Source of the DNA: an uncultured Porphyromonadaceae bacterium
GTDB taxonomy: Bacteria > Bacteroidota > Bacteroidia > Bacteroidales > Muribaculaceae
Direction of reading: 5' to 3'
Assembly (NCBI GenBank): GCA_900541865.1
Contig: UQLO01000029.1
Span: forward strand, 1-35,842
DNA length: 35,842 nucleotides
In this document: positions 16,380 through 23,580 of the stretch, one piece after another
How positions within the stretch are numbered: position 1 is the stretch's first letter
Layout of the letters: the number at the start of each line of letters is the position of its first letter
Program-made: the position numbers and the translations under genes
The notes under the pieces: model-generated
Told to the model about the DNA's origin: nothing
What the model saw: only the letters and a program-made list of their open reading frames with translations
Database searches by the model: none

Positions 16380-17027
16380 CTATGATAAACCGGCTTTTGC
16401 CATTTTTTCGGCTATACGTTTTCTCAGATTCGCCATGCACTTTGCTTTGCGCGTCTTGAGGCCGTCGTAAGAGTTGTTTTCGGGCCTAAGGCGGAGAATT
16501 TGCTCGAGCGACAACTTCTTGAAGTAGAACAAAGTGAGAATCTCCAGGCAGCTTGCGGGCAGAGCCATCAGGCAGGCTGTGACGATGCGGTCTTTTTCGA
16601 CTTCGGGGTCTTCGTCCCAGTACAATTCGGCGAAGACGTCGCCGGCGGGAGTGGTCTCTTCGCGGAGCTCGACGTTGATGTTTCGGCTGCGGAATCGCTC
16701 GAGGTATTTATTGCGCACGGTGCGCATGAAGAAAGCCAACAGGTCGGGCACGGCGACAATGCCGTCGGGCGAGGTCCGGGCCAAAGCGCCGTCGGCGTCG
16801 ACAAAAATCCGGCCGCTTTCGAGTTTCTCCCACAGGGTTACGAATGCGTCCTGGAAGAGGTCGTCGCAATCGAAGTCCGACATACCGCCCAGAGAAGGGG
16901 CTGCGGCCCGGAAAGCGGCCCGGCATCGCTCGTACCACATCTGCTGGATGCGGCGGTTACCGCACCGGAATGCGGCAACAACCTCGGCATCGGAGCAGAC
17001 GCGGTGTCGGGCGAATGGTGTTTTCAT
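16380..17027 (-). CDS. ECF-type RNA polymerase sigma factor
   Basis: This 215-residue protein has sigma region 2 (about 20-120, with DDLFQDAFVTLWEKL and FFMRTVRNKYLERFRSR) and region 4 (about 150-210, with LPASCLEILTLFYFKKLSLE then a helix-turn-helix), the layout of extracytoplasmic-function sigma factors. A spacer near residues 75-90 (FVDADGALARTSPDG) is longer than usual. The start at 17027 was chosen because ATGA there overlaps the caspase stop; the open frame continues upstream to 17249 but is non-conserved Pro/Arg-rich sequence antisense-like to the caspase gene. It would direct polymerase to a regulon that cannot be named from this window. Confidence 0.88.
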   Translation of the reverse strand: MKTPFARHRVCSDAEVVAAFRCGNRRIQQMWYERCRAAFRAAAPSLGGMSDFDCDDLFQDAFVTLWEKLESGRIFVDADGALARTSPDGIVAVPDLLAFFMRTVRNKYLERFRSRNINVELREETTPAGDVFAELYWDEDPEVEKDRIVTACLMALPASCLEILTLFYFKKLSLEQILRLRPENNSYDGLKTRKAKCMANLRKRIAEKMAKAGLS

Positions 17028-17896
17028 CGTGGTGCCCGGAATATGCGGCTGAACAGGTGAGACATTTGGCCTGTCATAGCCGGCGTCTGGGGGAACCGGC
17101 CCTTGTAGAGACGGCTCTGCATGCGTTCGGTAACAGCGCGGAGGAGAGCGGCGTTGTCGAGGTCGGCGTAGTTCTGCCAGTTGTGGACGAGGATGTGGGT
17201 GAGCTTGCCTACTCCGCGATATTCCTGGTTGAACTGATAGTCCTGGCAAGCGCTCAGAGTAATCCAGGTTTCGGGGTAGGGCTGACGTCGCTGCGGTTTA
17301 GGAGCGGGAATGACGAAGTCGCGGTAGACACCTCGAACGGCATCCTCTTCGTCGCCGGGGGTGAAGGCGCGGGTAGAGTCGCCGGAGTGGCATGCGTCGA
17401 CGACGACAGCCACAGTGCCGTTTGCGCCGACTTTAGCGTGGATGGCGCTCATGTAGCGTCCCACTTCATCGTCGGTGAGGTGCTTTTCGCCGTGGTAGGT
17501 GGCGCTGTAAGCCTGAAAGGCATCGTAGGGAATCCAAGCCTCGTCGAGGCCGTCGGCTTCGTCGCCGTCGAGGTCTGTGACCCGCTGGCCGTGGCCGGAG
17601 AAGTGTACGTAGACCAGGTCGCCGGGCTCGGCGCGGTCGGCCAGGGCCTGCAGCTGGGCCACGATAGCAGCCTTGGTGGCTGCTGTGTTGATCAGGGTTG
17701 CAATGTCTGAAAAGCCGTTTCTGACGAGCATATCGGTAACGAGGGGAACATCGCGGTCGCCGTTGATTTTATTCCATGCGGGGTCGAGCTGCCTGCCCAG
17801 GCCGATAACCAAAGCGCGACGGGTCTCAGCATAGGTTGCGGGGAGGGAAGCAATCAGGGCAATCAGGGCTATCGTTATGGTTTTTAAGGCTTTCAT
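17024..17896 (-). CDS. Secreted caspase-family (peptidase C14) protease
   Basis: This 290-residue protein begins with a clear signal peptide (residues 1-23, ending ATYA), so it acts outside the cytoplasm. The caspase fold shows the catalytic His102 in HFSGHGQR and Cys169 in VVDACHSGDS, plus later LSACQDYQ and a short GKLTHIL segment matching the end of the C14 domain. The dyad is intact. Bacterial C14 proteases mostly cut after Arg or Lys (family knowledge). It is translationally coupled to the ECF sigma gene by an ATGA overlap. The second sigma gene ends 185 bases upstream, with a possible small ORF between. Confidence 0.92.
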   Translation of the reverse strand: MKALKTITIALIALIASLPATYAETRRALVIGLGRQLDPAWNKINGDRDVPLVTDMLVRNGFSDIATLINTAATKAAIVAQLQALADRAEPGDLVYVHFSGHGQRVTDLDGDEADGLDEAWIPYDAFQAYSATYHGEKHLTDDEVGRYMSAIHAKVGANGTVAVVVDACHSGDSTRAFTPGDEEDAVRGVYRDFVIPAPKPQRRQPYPETWITLSACQDYQFNQEYRGVGKLTHILVHNWQNYADLDNAALLRAVTERMQSRLYKGRFPQTPAMTGQMSHLFSRIFRAPR

Positions 17897-18044
17897 TGCA
17901 GGAAATTTTGATTTGGGCGAGTGCCCAGAGGTCCGCGGGGCATGCTACGGCGTCGGCGACGACACTGCTCAGGTCGGCGGGGCGTCCGAGCACGAAGCCA
18001 ACTATTTCGGCGGGCTCCAGAAGCGAGAAACTCTTGCTTAACAT
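17826..18044 (-). CDS. Possible small protein between sigma factor and caspase
   Basis: This 72-codon frame starts 37 bases after the upstream sigma stop and runs 71 bases into the caspase gene. The first 50 or so codons use GC-ending codons like the neighbours and read as a plausible helical peptide (EPAEIVGFVLGRPADLSS, then VVADAVACPADLWALAQIK). The last 23 residues are out of frame with the caspase signal peptide and look non-natural. It could be a real small gene, a relic, or the leader of the caspase transcript. No family was recognised. Confidence 0.35.
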   Translation of the reverse strand: MLSKSFSLLEPAEIVGFVLGRPADLSSVVADAVACPADLWALAQIKISCNESLKNHNDSPDCPDCFPPRNLC

Positions 18045-18081
18045 AACGGACTTTTGCTTAAAATATTACGTCCGCAGGCGT

Positions 18082-18618
18082 TCAGGTGCCGTAAATGGCG
18101 ACGAACTGACGGATGGCGCGGTTTTTGAGGTTGTAGACATTGGCCGTGCCTGTACCGGTCATGGAACCGACCTCATCGGGCCGGTATCCCTCGATGAGGA
18201 GAAGCCTCAGGAGCTCGGAGTAGCGCCGTGAGGGCATTGCGGCCAGTGTTGCGCGGACGTCGATGGCGGCTTGGATTCTGATGTGAGCCTCGTCGAGGGA
18301 ATCGTCGGTGGAATCGGGGACCTCGGTGGAAGTCAGGCGTCCGGCGCAGTTGCAGAAGAAGCGCCATGCCAGCGGAACCGCCCAAGTTCGCAGGCGGCAG
18401 CACTTTTCGCCGCGGAAGCCGTCGAGGCGCGCCCACGAGCGGGCGCTGAGGTAGAGGTAAAGCTCGTTGACCAGTTCGTCGTATGGCACGCGGCCTCCGA
18501 AGAGCTCGGAGCGTATCCGGGCGAGTACGCCGCCAATCTCCCGATAGAAGAACCGTCGGGTGATAGCGGGGTCGCCGCTGCGGAGACCGTTGATATATTT
18601 CGAGTCGACAGGATGCAT
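18082..18618 (-). CDS. Sigma-70-family factor upstream of the caspase operon
   Basis: This 178-residue protein has a region-2-like half (INGLRSGDPAITRRFFYRE, then YDELVNELYLYL and CRLRTWAVPLAWRFF) and a C-terminal helix-turn-helix (LLRLLLIEGYRPDEVGSM, then VYNLKNRAIRQF), matching divergent Bacteroidetes sigma-70-like proteins. The start at 18618 was chosen because the 21 residues upstream (MPPFFWLRW...) read through the promoter-like AT-rich region. On the minus strand TACATTTTTG (18652-18643) is only an approximate -7 box. It heads the caspase/CHAT cluster and is divergent from pldA. Confidence 0.8.
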   Translation of the reverse strand: MHPVDSKYINGLRSGDPAITRRFFYREIGGVLARIRSELFGGRVPYDELVNELYLYLSARSWARLDGFRGEKCCRLRTWAVPLAWRFFCNCAGRLTSTEVPDSTDDSLDEAHIRIQAAIDVRATLAAMPSRRYSELLRLLLIEGYRPDEVGSMTGTGTANVYNLKNRAIRQFVAIYGT

Positions 18619-18738
18619 TGCACCCTTAAATGACACCAAGAGCAAAAATGTAACCCACCGTAGCCAAAAAAATGGCGGCAAAGCGAAAAGATTGGACCGC
18701 CGGGAGAGGGCAGTGTTGCGTCAGCCGCTGATTTTTAT

Positions 18739-18746
18739 TAATTTTG
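18739..18746 (+). promoter_or_regulatory. -7 promoter box of the pldA operon
   Basis: TAATTTTG is an exact TAnnTTTG match 7 bases before the ATG at 18754, giving an almost leaderless transcript with the same spacing as the promoter at 9734. A weak GTTG (18715-18718) lies 20 bases upstream as the -33 element. Confidence 0.7.
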
Positions 18747-18753
18747 CGGCGTT

Positions 18754-19617
18754 ATGAAGCAAATATTCATCACATGGCGACCGCGGCGGGCTGCGGCGCT
18801 GTTGCTGCTGTGCCTGGCCGGTATTTTGGGTTCGCAGGCTCAGATACTTGTCACCGACGGCGAAGTGCTGTCGGAGGACAGCGTGCTGCGCGACTTCTCC
18901 AATCAGCCCTACTTCGGGCTCTACAAGGACAACTACTTCATCTTCGGACCGTCGATAGGCCAAAAGCCCACCAACGCGAACACCAACGTGAAGTTCCAGA
19001 TATCCATCGCCCAGCGGCTTACGCGCAGCACCCTGCCGTGGGGCACCTACCTCTATCTTTTCTATACTCAGAAGTGCTTCTGGAACATCCTGCAGGAGTC
19101 GCTTCCGATGACCGACCTCAACTTCAACCCGGGCATCGGCCTGACCAAGCCTCTGTTTGTCAAAAACAGATATATCGGTAAGCTCACCTTCCTGATAGAG
19201 CACGAGAGCAACGGCCGCGACAGCATACAGTCGCGCTCGTGGAACCGCATCGCCCTGGCCGCCAACGTGGCCGTGACCAAAAACCTTATGGTGCACGGCA
19301 AGATATGGATTCCTATTGTCGACGGGGAGAACAACCGCGACATAGTGAAATACTGCGGCTTCTGGCAGGCCGGAGCGCAGGTGCTGAGCAACAACCGCCG
19401 CTTTATGGCCGGAATAACGATGGTGAAGCGCGGCGGCTGGAATCTCAACGCCAACCTGGTGATAGACCTTGCGTGGCGACTCTTCAAGAAGGACAATCAG
19501 TATCTCTACTTGCAGTACTACAACGGCTTCGGCGAAGGTCTGCTGGACTACAACCGCTTCCACTCGCAGCTTCGCGTTGGCATTCTGATTCGCCCGCAGC
19601 TCTTCAGCGATTATTGA
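18754..19617 (+). CDS. pldA: Outer-membrane phospholipase A
   Basis: This 287-residue protein has a long signal peptide (about 1-29, ending SQA) and a beta-barrel of the OMPLA family. The active-site triad is visible: His150 and Ser152 in HESNG, and Asn164 in RSWNR. The 2- and 14-residue spacings are identical to those of E. coli PldA (H142, S144, N156). A further family signature near the C-terminus reads YNGFGEGLLDYN. It would hydrolyse phospholipids that reach the outer leaflet of the outer membrane, activating by Ca2+-dependent dimerisation (family knowledge). It is the first gene of an operon with the lipoprotein 8 bases downstream. Confidence 0.93.
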   Translation: MKQIFITWRPRRAAALLLLCLAGILGSQAQILVTDGEVLSEDSVLRDFSNQPYFGLYKDNYFIFGPSIGQKPTNANTNVKFQISIAQRLTRSTLPWGTYLYLFYTQKCFWNILQESLPMTDLNFNPGIGLTKPLFVKNRYIGKLTFLIEHESNGRDSIQSRSWNRIALAANVAVTKNLMVHGKIWIPIVDGENNRDIVKYCGFWQAGAQVLSNNRRFMAGITMVKRGGWNLNANLVIDLAWRLFKKDNQYLYLQYYNGFGEGLLDYNRFHSQLRVGILIRPQLFSDY

Positions 19618-19625
19618 CACCGGCT

Positions 19626-20636
19626 ATGAAACTCGCACACGCACTGCTTATTACGGTACTTTTTGGGGCCCTTACGGCCTGCGGCGACGAGGAGCGCTTC
19701 CGCGTGGCCGGCACTATCGAGGGCAATCCGACGATGAACCTTCGCGTGAGCTGGTATGCCGACGGGTCGGCCCACACCCTCATCACGGCGGCCCGCAACG
19801 GCGAGTTCGAATTCCAGGGCTCGGCGCCGGCAGGCACCGTTCTCGAAATCGCCGACTACGAGAACCGCCTGCTGGGCCGCTCGTATGTGGCCAACGGCCA
19901 GGAGCTTACCTTGCGCCTCGACCGCGACAATCCCTGGAACATCCGCGCCTCCGGAAATGATGATGCCTCTGCCTGGGCCGACTTTCTGCGCGACAACGCC
20001 GGGGTTCGCAGCCAAGGCTCAGTCGCCATCAACAGCCTGATAGCAAACTATATATCCGAGCATCCCGACCGGTTGGTGTCGACCCTGCTGCTCACGGGCG
20101 ACTACGATGCAGCCTCCGACCCCTTCGGGGCCGACTCGCTCATCCAGCTCATAGCGCCGGCAGCGCGCCCTGCGGCACTCACCGAGGGCTTCAATTTCCT
20201 GCTCCAGCGCATGGTTCAGGCAGGCGCCTCCGAGCCGGTGGTCCCCTTCCGCTACCTTGCGCGCACCGACAGTCTTGGGATGTTCCGCCCCTCCGACGCC
20301 GACTTTTCGCTCATCGCAATCGACAATAACCGCACCGGACGCTCCGACAGCGTGGTGCCGGCCCTCAAAGAGCTGGCCGCCGCTCACCGCACCCTGGCGA
20401 TACTGGAAATATCGCTCGACAGCGACTCCGCCGAGTGGAAACGCAACACTCGGCGCGACACCGCCACCTGGACCCAGGCTTGGGGAGCAGCCGGCTTCGC
20501 CGCCCGCGGAATAGCGAATCTGGGCGTGCCCCGCGCTCCATATTTTATAGTTTGCGACTCGGCCGGGCGCCAGGTGCTCCGCACCGGCTCGACATCCGTA
20601 CTGACCGACTCACTGCCAAAAATACTTCGCAAATGA
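19626..20636 (+). CDS. Lipoprotein with DUF4369-like N-terminal domain
   Basis: This 336-residue predicted lipoprotein has a signal peptide and lipobox (FGALTAC, Cys20). Residues about 25-125 form a beta domain (FRVAGTIEGNP, then ARNGEFEFQGSAPAGT) as in DUF4369 proteins that precede thioredoxin-like domains in Bacteroidetes. The C-terminal third (about 250-336) has a thioredoxin-fold-like tail (GVPRAPYFIVCDSAGR) but no CxxC, so redox activity is not indicated. The start at 19626 follows pldA; the frame is open further upstream, but that is antisense to sense in pldA and lacks a signal. The stop overlaps the ComM gene as ATGA. Confidence 0.8.
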   Translation: MKLAHALLITVLFGALTACGDEERFRVAGTIEGNPTMNLRVSWYADGSAHTLITAARNGEFEFQGSAPAGTVLEIADYENRLLGRSYVANGQELTLRLDRDNPWNIRASGNDDASAWADFLRDNAGVRSQGSVAINSLIANYISEHPDRLVSTLLLTGDYDAASDPFGADSLIQLIAPAARPAALTEGFNFLLQRMVQAGASEPVVPFRYLARTDSLGMFRPSDADFSLIAIDNNRTGRSDSVVPALKELAAAHRTLAILEISLDSDSAEWKRNTRRDTATWTQAWGAAGFAARGIANLGVPRAPYFIVCDSAGRQVLRTGSTSVLTDSLPKILRK

Positions 20637-22201
20637 ACAACGAATCCGGCTCCCTGGTAAAGACCTACGCTGCCGCCGTGCAGGGCATCGACGCCATTGT
20701 GGTGACGGTGGAGACCGTGGTGACCACCGGCGTGCAATATACCATAGTTGGCTTGCCGGACACGGCGGTCAAGGAGAGTTTCGAGCGCACCCGGTCGGCG
20801 CTTCGGCAGAGCGGCTACAACATAGGGCGTCGCAGCGTGGTGATCAATATGGCGCCGGCCGACGTCAAGAAGGAAGGCGCGGCCTACGACCTGCCCATCG
20901 CCGTGGCCATGCTTGTGGGCGCCGGCCTCATCGAGGCTCCGGAGTTGGATAAGTATATGATAATGGGCGAACTGAGCCTCGACGGCTCTGTTATGCCCGT
21001 GCGCGGCATACTGCCTATGGCTATCGCGGCGCGCGCAAAGGGCTTCAAGGGCTTGATAGTGCCGTCGGCAAACGCCAGCGAGGCCGCTGTGGTCGACCGT
21101 CTGGAGGTCTATGGCGTCGACAATCTTCGTCAGGTCGCCGACCTGCTGCGCGGGGAGGGCACGATATCGCCCACCGTGGTCGACACCCGCGCCGAGTTTG
21201 CCGCGGCAAGCGGCATCTTCGACTACGATTTCAGCGAGGTGCGCGGCCAGGAGAACGTGAAGCGTGCCTTCGAAGTAGCCTGTGCCGGCGGCCACAATAT
21301 ACTGCTTGTTGGTCCTCCCGGCAGCGGCAAGAGCATGATGGCCAAGCGCCTGCCGTCGATAACACCGCCCCTCACCCTCGGAGAGGCTCTGGAAACCACT
21401 AAGATACACTCCGTGGCGGGTAAGCTGCCGCGGGGGTCGCGCCTGATGACGGTCCGTCCTTTCCGTTCGCCGCACCACACTGTCAGTCCGGTGGCTATGG
21501 TCGGAGGAGGCACCATCCCCATGCCCGGCGAAATATCGCTGGCCCACAACGGTATACTTTTTCTGGACGAGTTCCCCGAGTTTCCGCGTCAGGTGCTCGA
21601 GGTGCTTCGGCAGCCGCTGGAAGACCGGCGCATCAGCGTGAGCCGCGCAAAATATCAGGTCGAATATCCGGCGAGCTTTATGCTGGTGGCGAGCATGAAC
21701 CCGTGTCCATGCGGCTACTACGGGCATCCGACGCGTCGCTGCACGTGCCCGCCCGGCGCTGTGGCCAAGTATATGAACCGCATATCTGGACCTCTTCTGG
21801 ACCGCATCGACATTCAGGTTGAGATACAGCCGGTTGAGTTCGACAAGCTCTCCGGAGAACGGTCGGGCGACACCAGCGCGGCCATCCGCAGCCGCGTGGT
21901 TCAGGCGCGCGCCATCCAGGCGGAGCGTTACCTCGGCGAACCCGCCATACACTGCAACGCGCAGATGAATTCGCGACTTATGGAGCAGTGGTGCGCCCTC
22001 GACGACGGCTGTCGAGCCATGCTTCGGCGCGCCATGGACAAGTTCAATATGAGCGCCCGCGCCTACGACCGCATACTCAAGGTGGCGCGCACCATAGCCG
22101 ACCTCGACGGCTCAGCCACCATAGGCGCCCGTCATCTGCAGGAGGCCGTGGGCTACCGCGCTCTCGACCGCTCCTCCTGGGGCGCCACTCTGCCGTTCTG
22201 A
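20633..22201 (+). CDS. ComM/YifB-family Mg-chelatase-like AAA+ ATPase
   Basis: This 522-residue protein has the N-terminal ChlI-type domain (VVTTGVQYTIVGLPDTAVKE, about 25-44), the AAA+ core with Walker A GPPGSGKS (227-234) and Walker B LFLDEFPEF, the NPCPCG segment (356-361) with CTC nearby as a Cys cluster, and the C-terminal Mg_chelatase domain. The ComM homologue is a hexameric helicase aiding branch migration in natural transformation and recombination (family knowledge); here the role may be general DNA repair. The ATG lies in an ATGA overlap with the lipoprotein stop, which fixes the start. Last gene of the pldA operon. Confidence 0.93.
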   Translation: MNNESGSLVKTYAAAVQGIDAIVVTVETVVTTGVQYTIVGLPDTAVKESFERTRSALRQSGYNIGRRSVVINMAPADVKKEGAAYDLPIAVAMLVGAGLIEAPELDKYMIMGELSLDGSVMPVRGILPMAIAARAKGFKGLIVPSANASEAAVVDRLEVYGVDNLRQVADLLRGEGTISPTVVDTRAEFAAASGIFDYDFSEVRGQENVKRAFEVACAGGHNILLVGPPGSGKSMMAKRLPSITPPLTLGEALETTKIHSVAGKLPRGSRLMTVRPFRSPHHTVSPVAMVGGGTIPMPGEISLAHNGILFLDEFPEFPRQVLEVLRQPLEDRRISVSRAKYQVEYPASFMLVASMNPCPCGYYGHPTRRCTCPPGAVAKYMNRISGPLLDRIDIQVEIQPVEFDKLSGERSGDTSAAIRSRVVQARAIQAERYLGEPAIHCNAQMNSRLMEQWCALDDGCRAMLRRAMDKFNMSARAYDRILKVARTIADLDGSATIGARHLQEAVGYRALDRSSWGATLPF

Positions 22202-22233
22202 GACGCCTGCCCCGCGTCGAGACCGGCCGGACT

Positions 22234-22282
22234 GCTGGATTTACCACCGGAGAGGTGGTAAATTTGGAGGTTGGTGGTAAAT
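22234..22282 (+). repeat. Fic-flanking direct repeat, left copy, with operator-like palindrome
   Basis: This 49-base copy matches 23400-23448 at all but two positions. It contains a perfect 9-base inverted repeat, TTTACCACC (22240-22248) with GGTGGTAAA (22254-22262), and a third half-site GGTGGTAAA at 22273-22281. The fic -33 box TTTG (22263-22266) lies between the two direct half-sites, so a protein bound here should block transcription. Confidence 0.85.
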
Positions 22283-22294
22283 TTGCTAACTTTG
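22263..22294 (+). promoter_or_regulatory. Promoter of the fic gene
   Basis: TTTG at 22263-22266 and TAACTTTG at 22287-22294 (exact TAnnTTTG) are 20 bases apart. Transcription would begin near 22300, which rules out a GTG start at 22271 and supports the ATG at 22316. Confidence 0.75.
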
Positions 22295-22315
22295 CCGAAG
22301 AATAAAAGTCAGTAT

Positions 22316-23404
22316 ATGGAACTTCAGGAAGTAATAGATCGATGGATGTCGCTGCAGCCATTGTCAGAAATGGACAAACTCAGGTTGCAGAACAAGTTTA
22401 TGTTGGACTTTAACTACAACAGCAACCACATTGAAGGCAATACGCTAACATATGGACAGACAGAACTTCTGTTGCTTTTCGGGGAAGTTGAGGGGAGCGC
22501 TCCTCTGAGAGATTTCGAAGAGATGAAAGCCCACAATTTATGCCTGAATCTTATGATGGATGAGGCACTCAGCGGCCGGCCGATGACAGAGGCTTTTATC
22601 CGGCAGCTTCACCGAGTTATGCTTCGGGAGGATTACGAGGCCGGAGTTAAGTCGCCTACGGGGATAATTATGGGTTATACCGTTCATGCCGGAATCTACA
22701 AAACGCGTCCCAATTCTGTCAGGACTCCGTCGGGCGCAATGTTCTATTACGCGAGCCCGGAGGAAACGCCGGCGTTGATGTGTGATTTGGTTCGCTGGTA
22801 CAACGAAGAGACTCTTTCCGGGAAATACAGTCCAATTGAGCTGGCGTCCGTTTTTCATTACAGATATATACGGATTCATCCCTTCGAGGACGGCAACGGC
22901 CGAATAGCACGTTTGATGGTCAATTATATACTTAAGCAACACGGTTGGCCGATGGTTGTAGTGAAAACCAAAAACAAGACCTCCTATCTGAATGCATTGG
23001 CAAAGGCCGATGCCAACGTGGGCCCGGTGCCGTCCGACGGCGCCCATGCCGGGATGATTGCCATCCGGCCATTCGTTAGGCATATGGAGGAGTTGCTGAT
23101 AAGCGATGTTTCGGACTACATTTCTTTTATTTCCGGCAGCAGAGATATGGCGTGGTGGCATGATGGTGAGATTATCAAATTCTCCACGAAAGTTCCTGGC
23201 GAAATTCTGTCGCTTCTCCAATCAAACCCCAATATGACCCTGGACAATCTGTCGTTGGCCACCGGTGTGAATCGGTCGGCTATACAGAAACATTTAAATA
23301 ATTTAGCTGAAAAACATTATATATCGCGCCCGGAAGGAAAGAAGAGGGGTTGGATAGTCAACGCCAAAAATACCACTTCCTACAGTAATGGCTTTAAGCG
23401 CTGA
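22316..23404 (+). CDS. Fic-domain protein with C-terminal winged helix (AMPylator-type)
   Basis: This 362-residue Fic protein would transfer AMP (or another nucleotide) to a target hydroxyl. It has the catalytic motif HPFEDGNGR (188-196) with His188, and an N-terminal self-inhibition motif SNHIEG (36-41) of the [S/T]xxxE[G/N] kind, so activity should be kept in check in cis (class II arrangement). Residues about 300-355 form a winged-helix DNA-binding domain (VPGEILSLLQSNPNMTL, then TGVNRSAIQKHLNNLAEK). The start ATG lies about 16 bases after the predicted transcription start. The gene is more AT-rich and uses less GC-ending codons than its neighbours and is bracketed by direct repeats, which suggests acquisition as a cassette. 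The winged helix plausibly binds the flanking palindrome (inference). Confidence 0.92.
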   Translation: MELQEVIDRWMSLQPLSEMDKLRLQNKFMLDFNYNSNHIEGNTLTYGQTELLLLFGEVEGSAPLRDFEEMKAHNLCLNLMMDEALSGRPMTEAFIRQLHRVMLREDYEAGVKSPTGIIMGYTVHAGIYKTRPNSVRTPSGAMFYYASPEETPALMCDLVRWYNEETLSGKYSPIELASVFHYRYIRIHPFEDGNGRIARLMVNYILKQHGWPMVVVKTKNKTSYLNALAKADANVGPVPSDGAHAGMIAIRPFVRHMEELLISDVSDYISFISGSRDMAWWHDGEIIKFSTKVPGEILSLLQSNPNMTLDNLSLATGVNRSAIQKHLNNLAEKHYISRPEGKKRGWIVNAKNTTSYSNGFKR

Positions 23405-23448
23405 ATTTACCACAGGAGAGGTGGTAAATTTGGAGGTTGGTGGTAAAT
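23400..23448 (+). repeat. Fic-flanking direct repeat, right copy
   Basis: This is the second copy of the 49-base repeat; it begins at the fic stop codon. The left palindrome arm has one change (TTTACCACA), leaving 8 paired bases (23406-23413 with 23421-23428). The third half-site is intact at 23439-23447. Unlike the left copy it has no exact -7 box right after it. Confidence 0.85.
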
Positions 23449-23580
23449 AAGGGCCATTTTTCGGATTTAAAAAGCTCTCGGTGGCGCCCTTGGTTCCGGC
23501 CTGCAATCCGCGGAATCCGGAGCATGAACCATTTTCAGGGTAGGGGCTAACTTTTTGGGGATTACGGGTGTTAGAATTAT

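Noticed and set aside
17028..17249. N-terminal extension of the ECF sigma gene
   Set aside because: The added sequence is Pro/Arg-rich, overlaps the end of the caspase gene, and the ATGA junction at 17027 gives a normal-length sigma factor.
13621..18618. A type III-E CRISPR (Craspase) locus
   Set aside because: The TPR-CHAT and sigma genes invite the comparison, but no Cas genes, spacers or direct repeats are present.
19239..19625. N-terminal extension of the DUF4369-like lipoprotein
   Set aside because: The upstream part lies within pldA in another frame; the ATG at 19626 is directly followed by a lipoprotein signal.
20384..21952. Long minus-strand open frame opposite the ComM gene
   Set aside because: Antisense shadow; the plus strand shows Walker motifs and the ComM Cys cluster.
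22271..22315. Upstream GTG start for Fic
   Set aside because: It precedes the predicted transcription start and lies inside the repeat and promoter.
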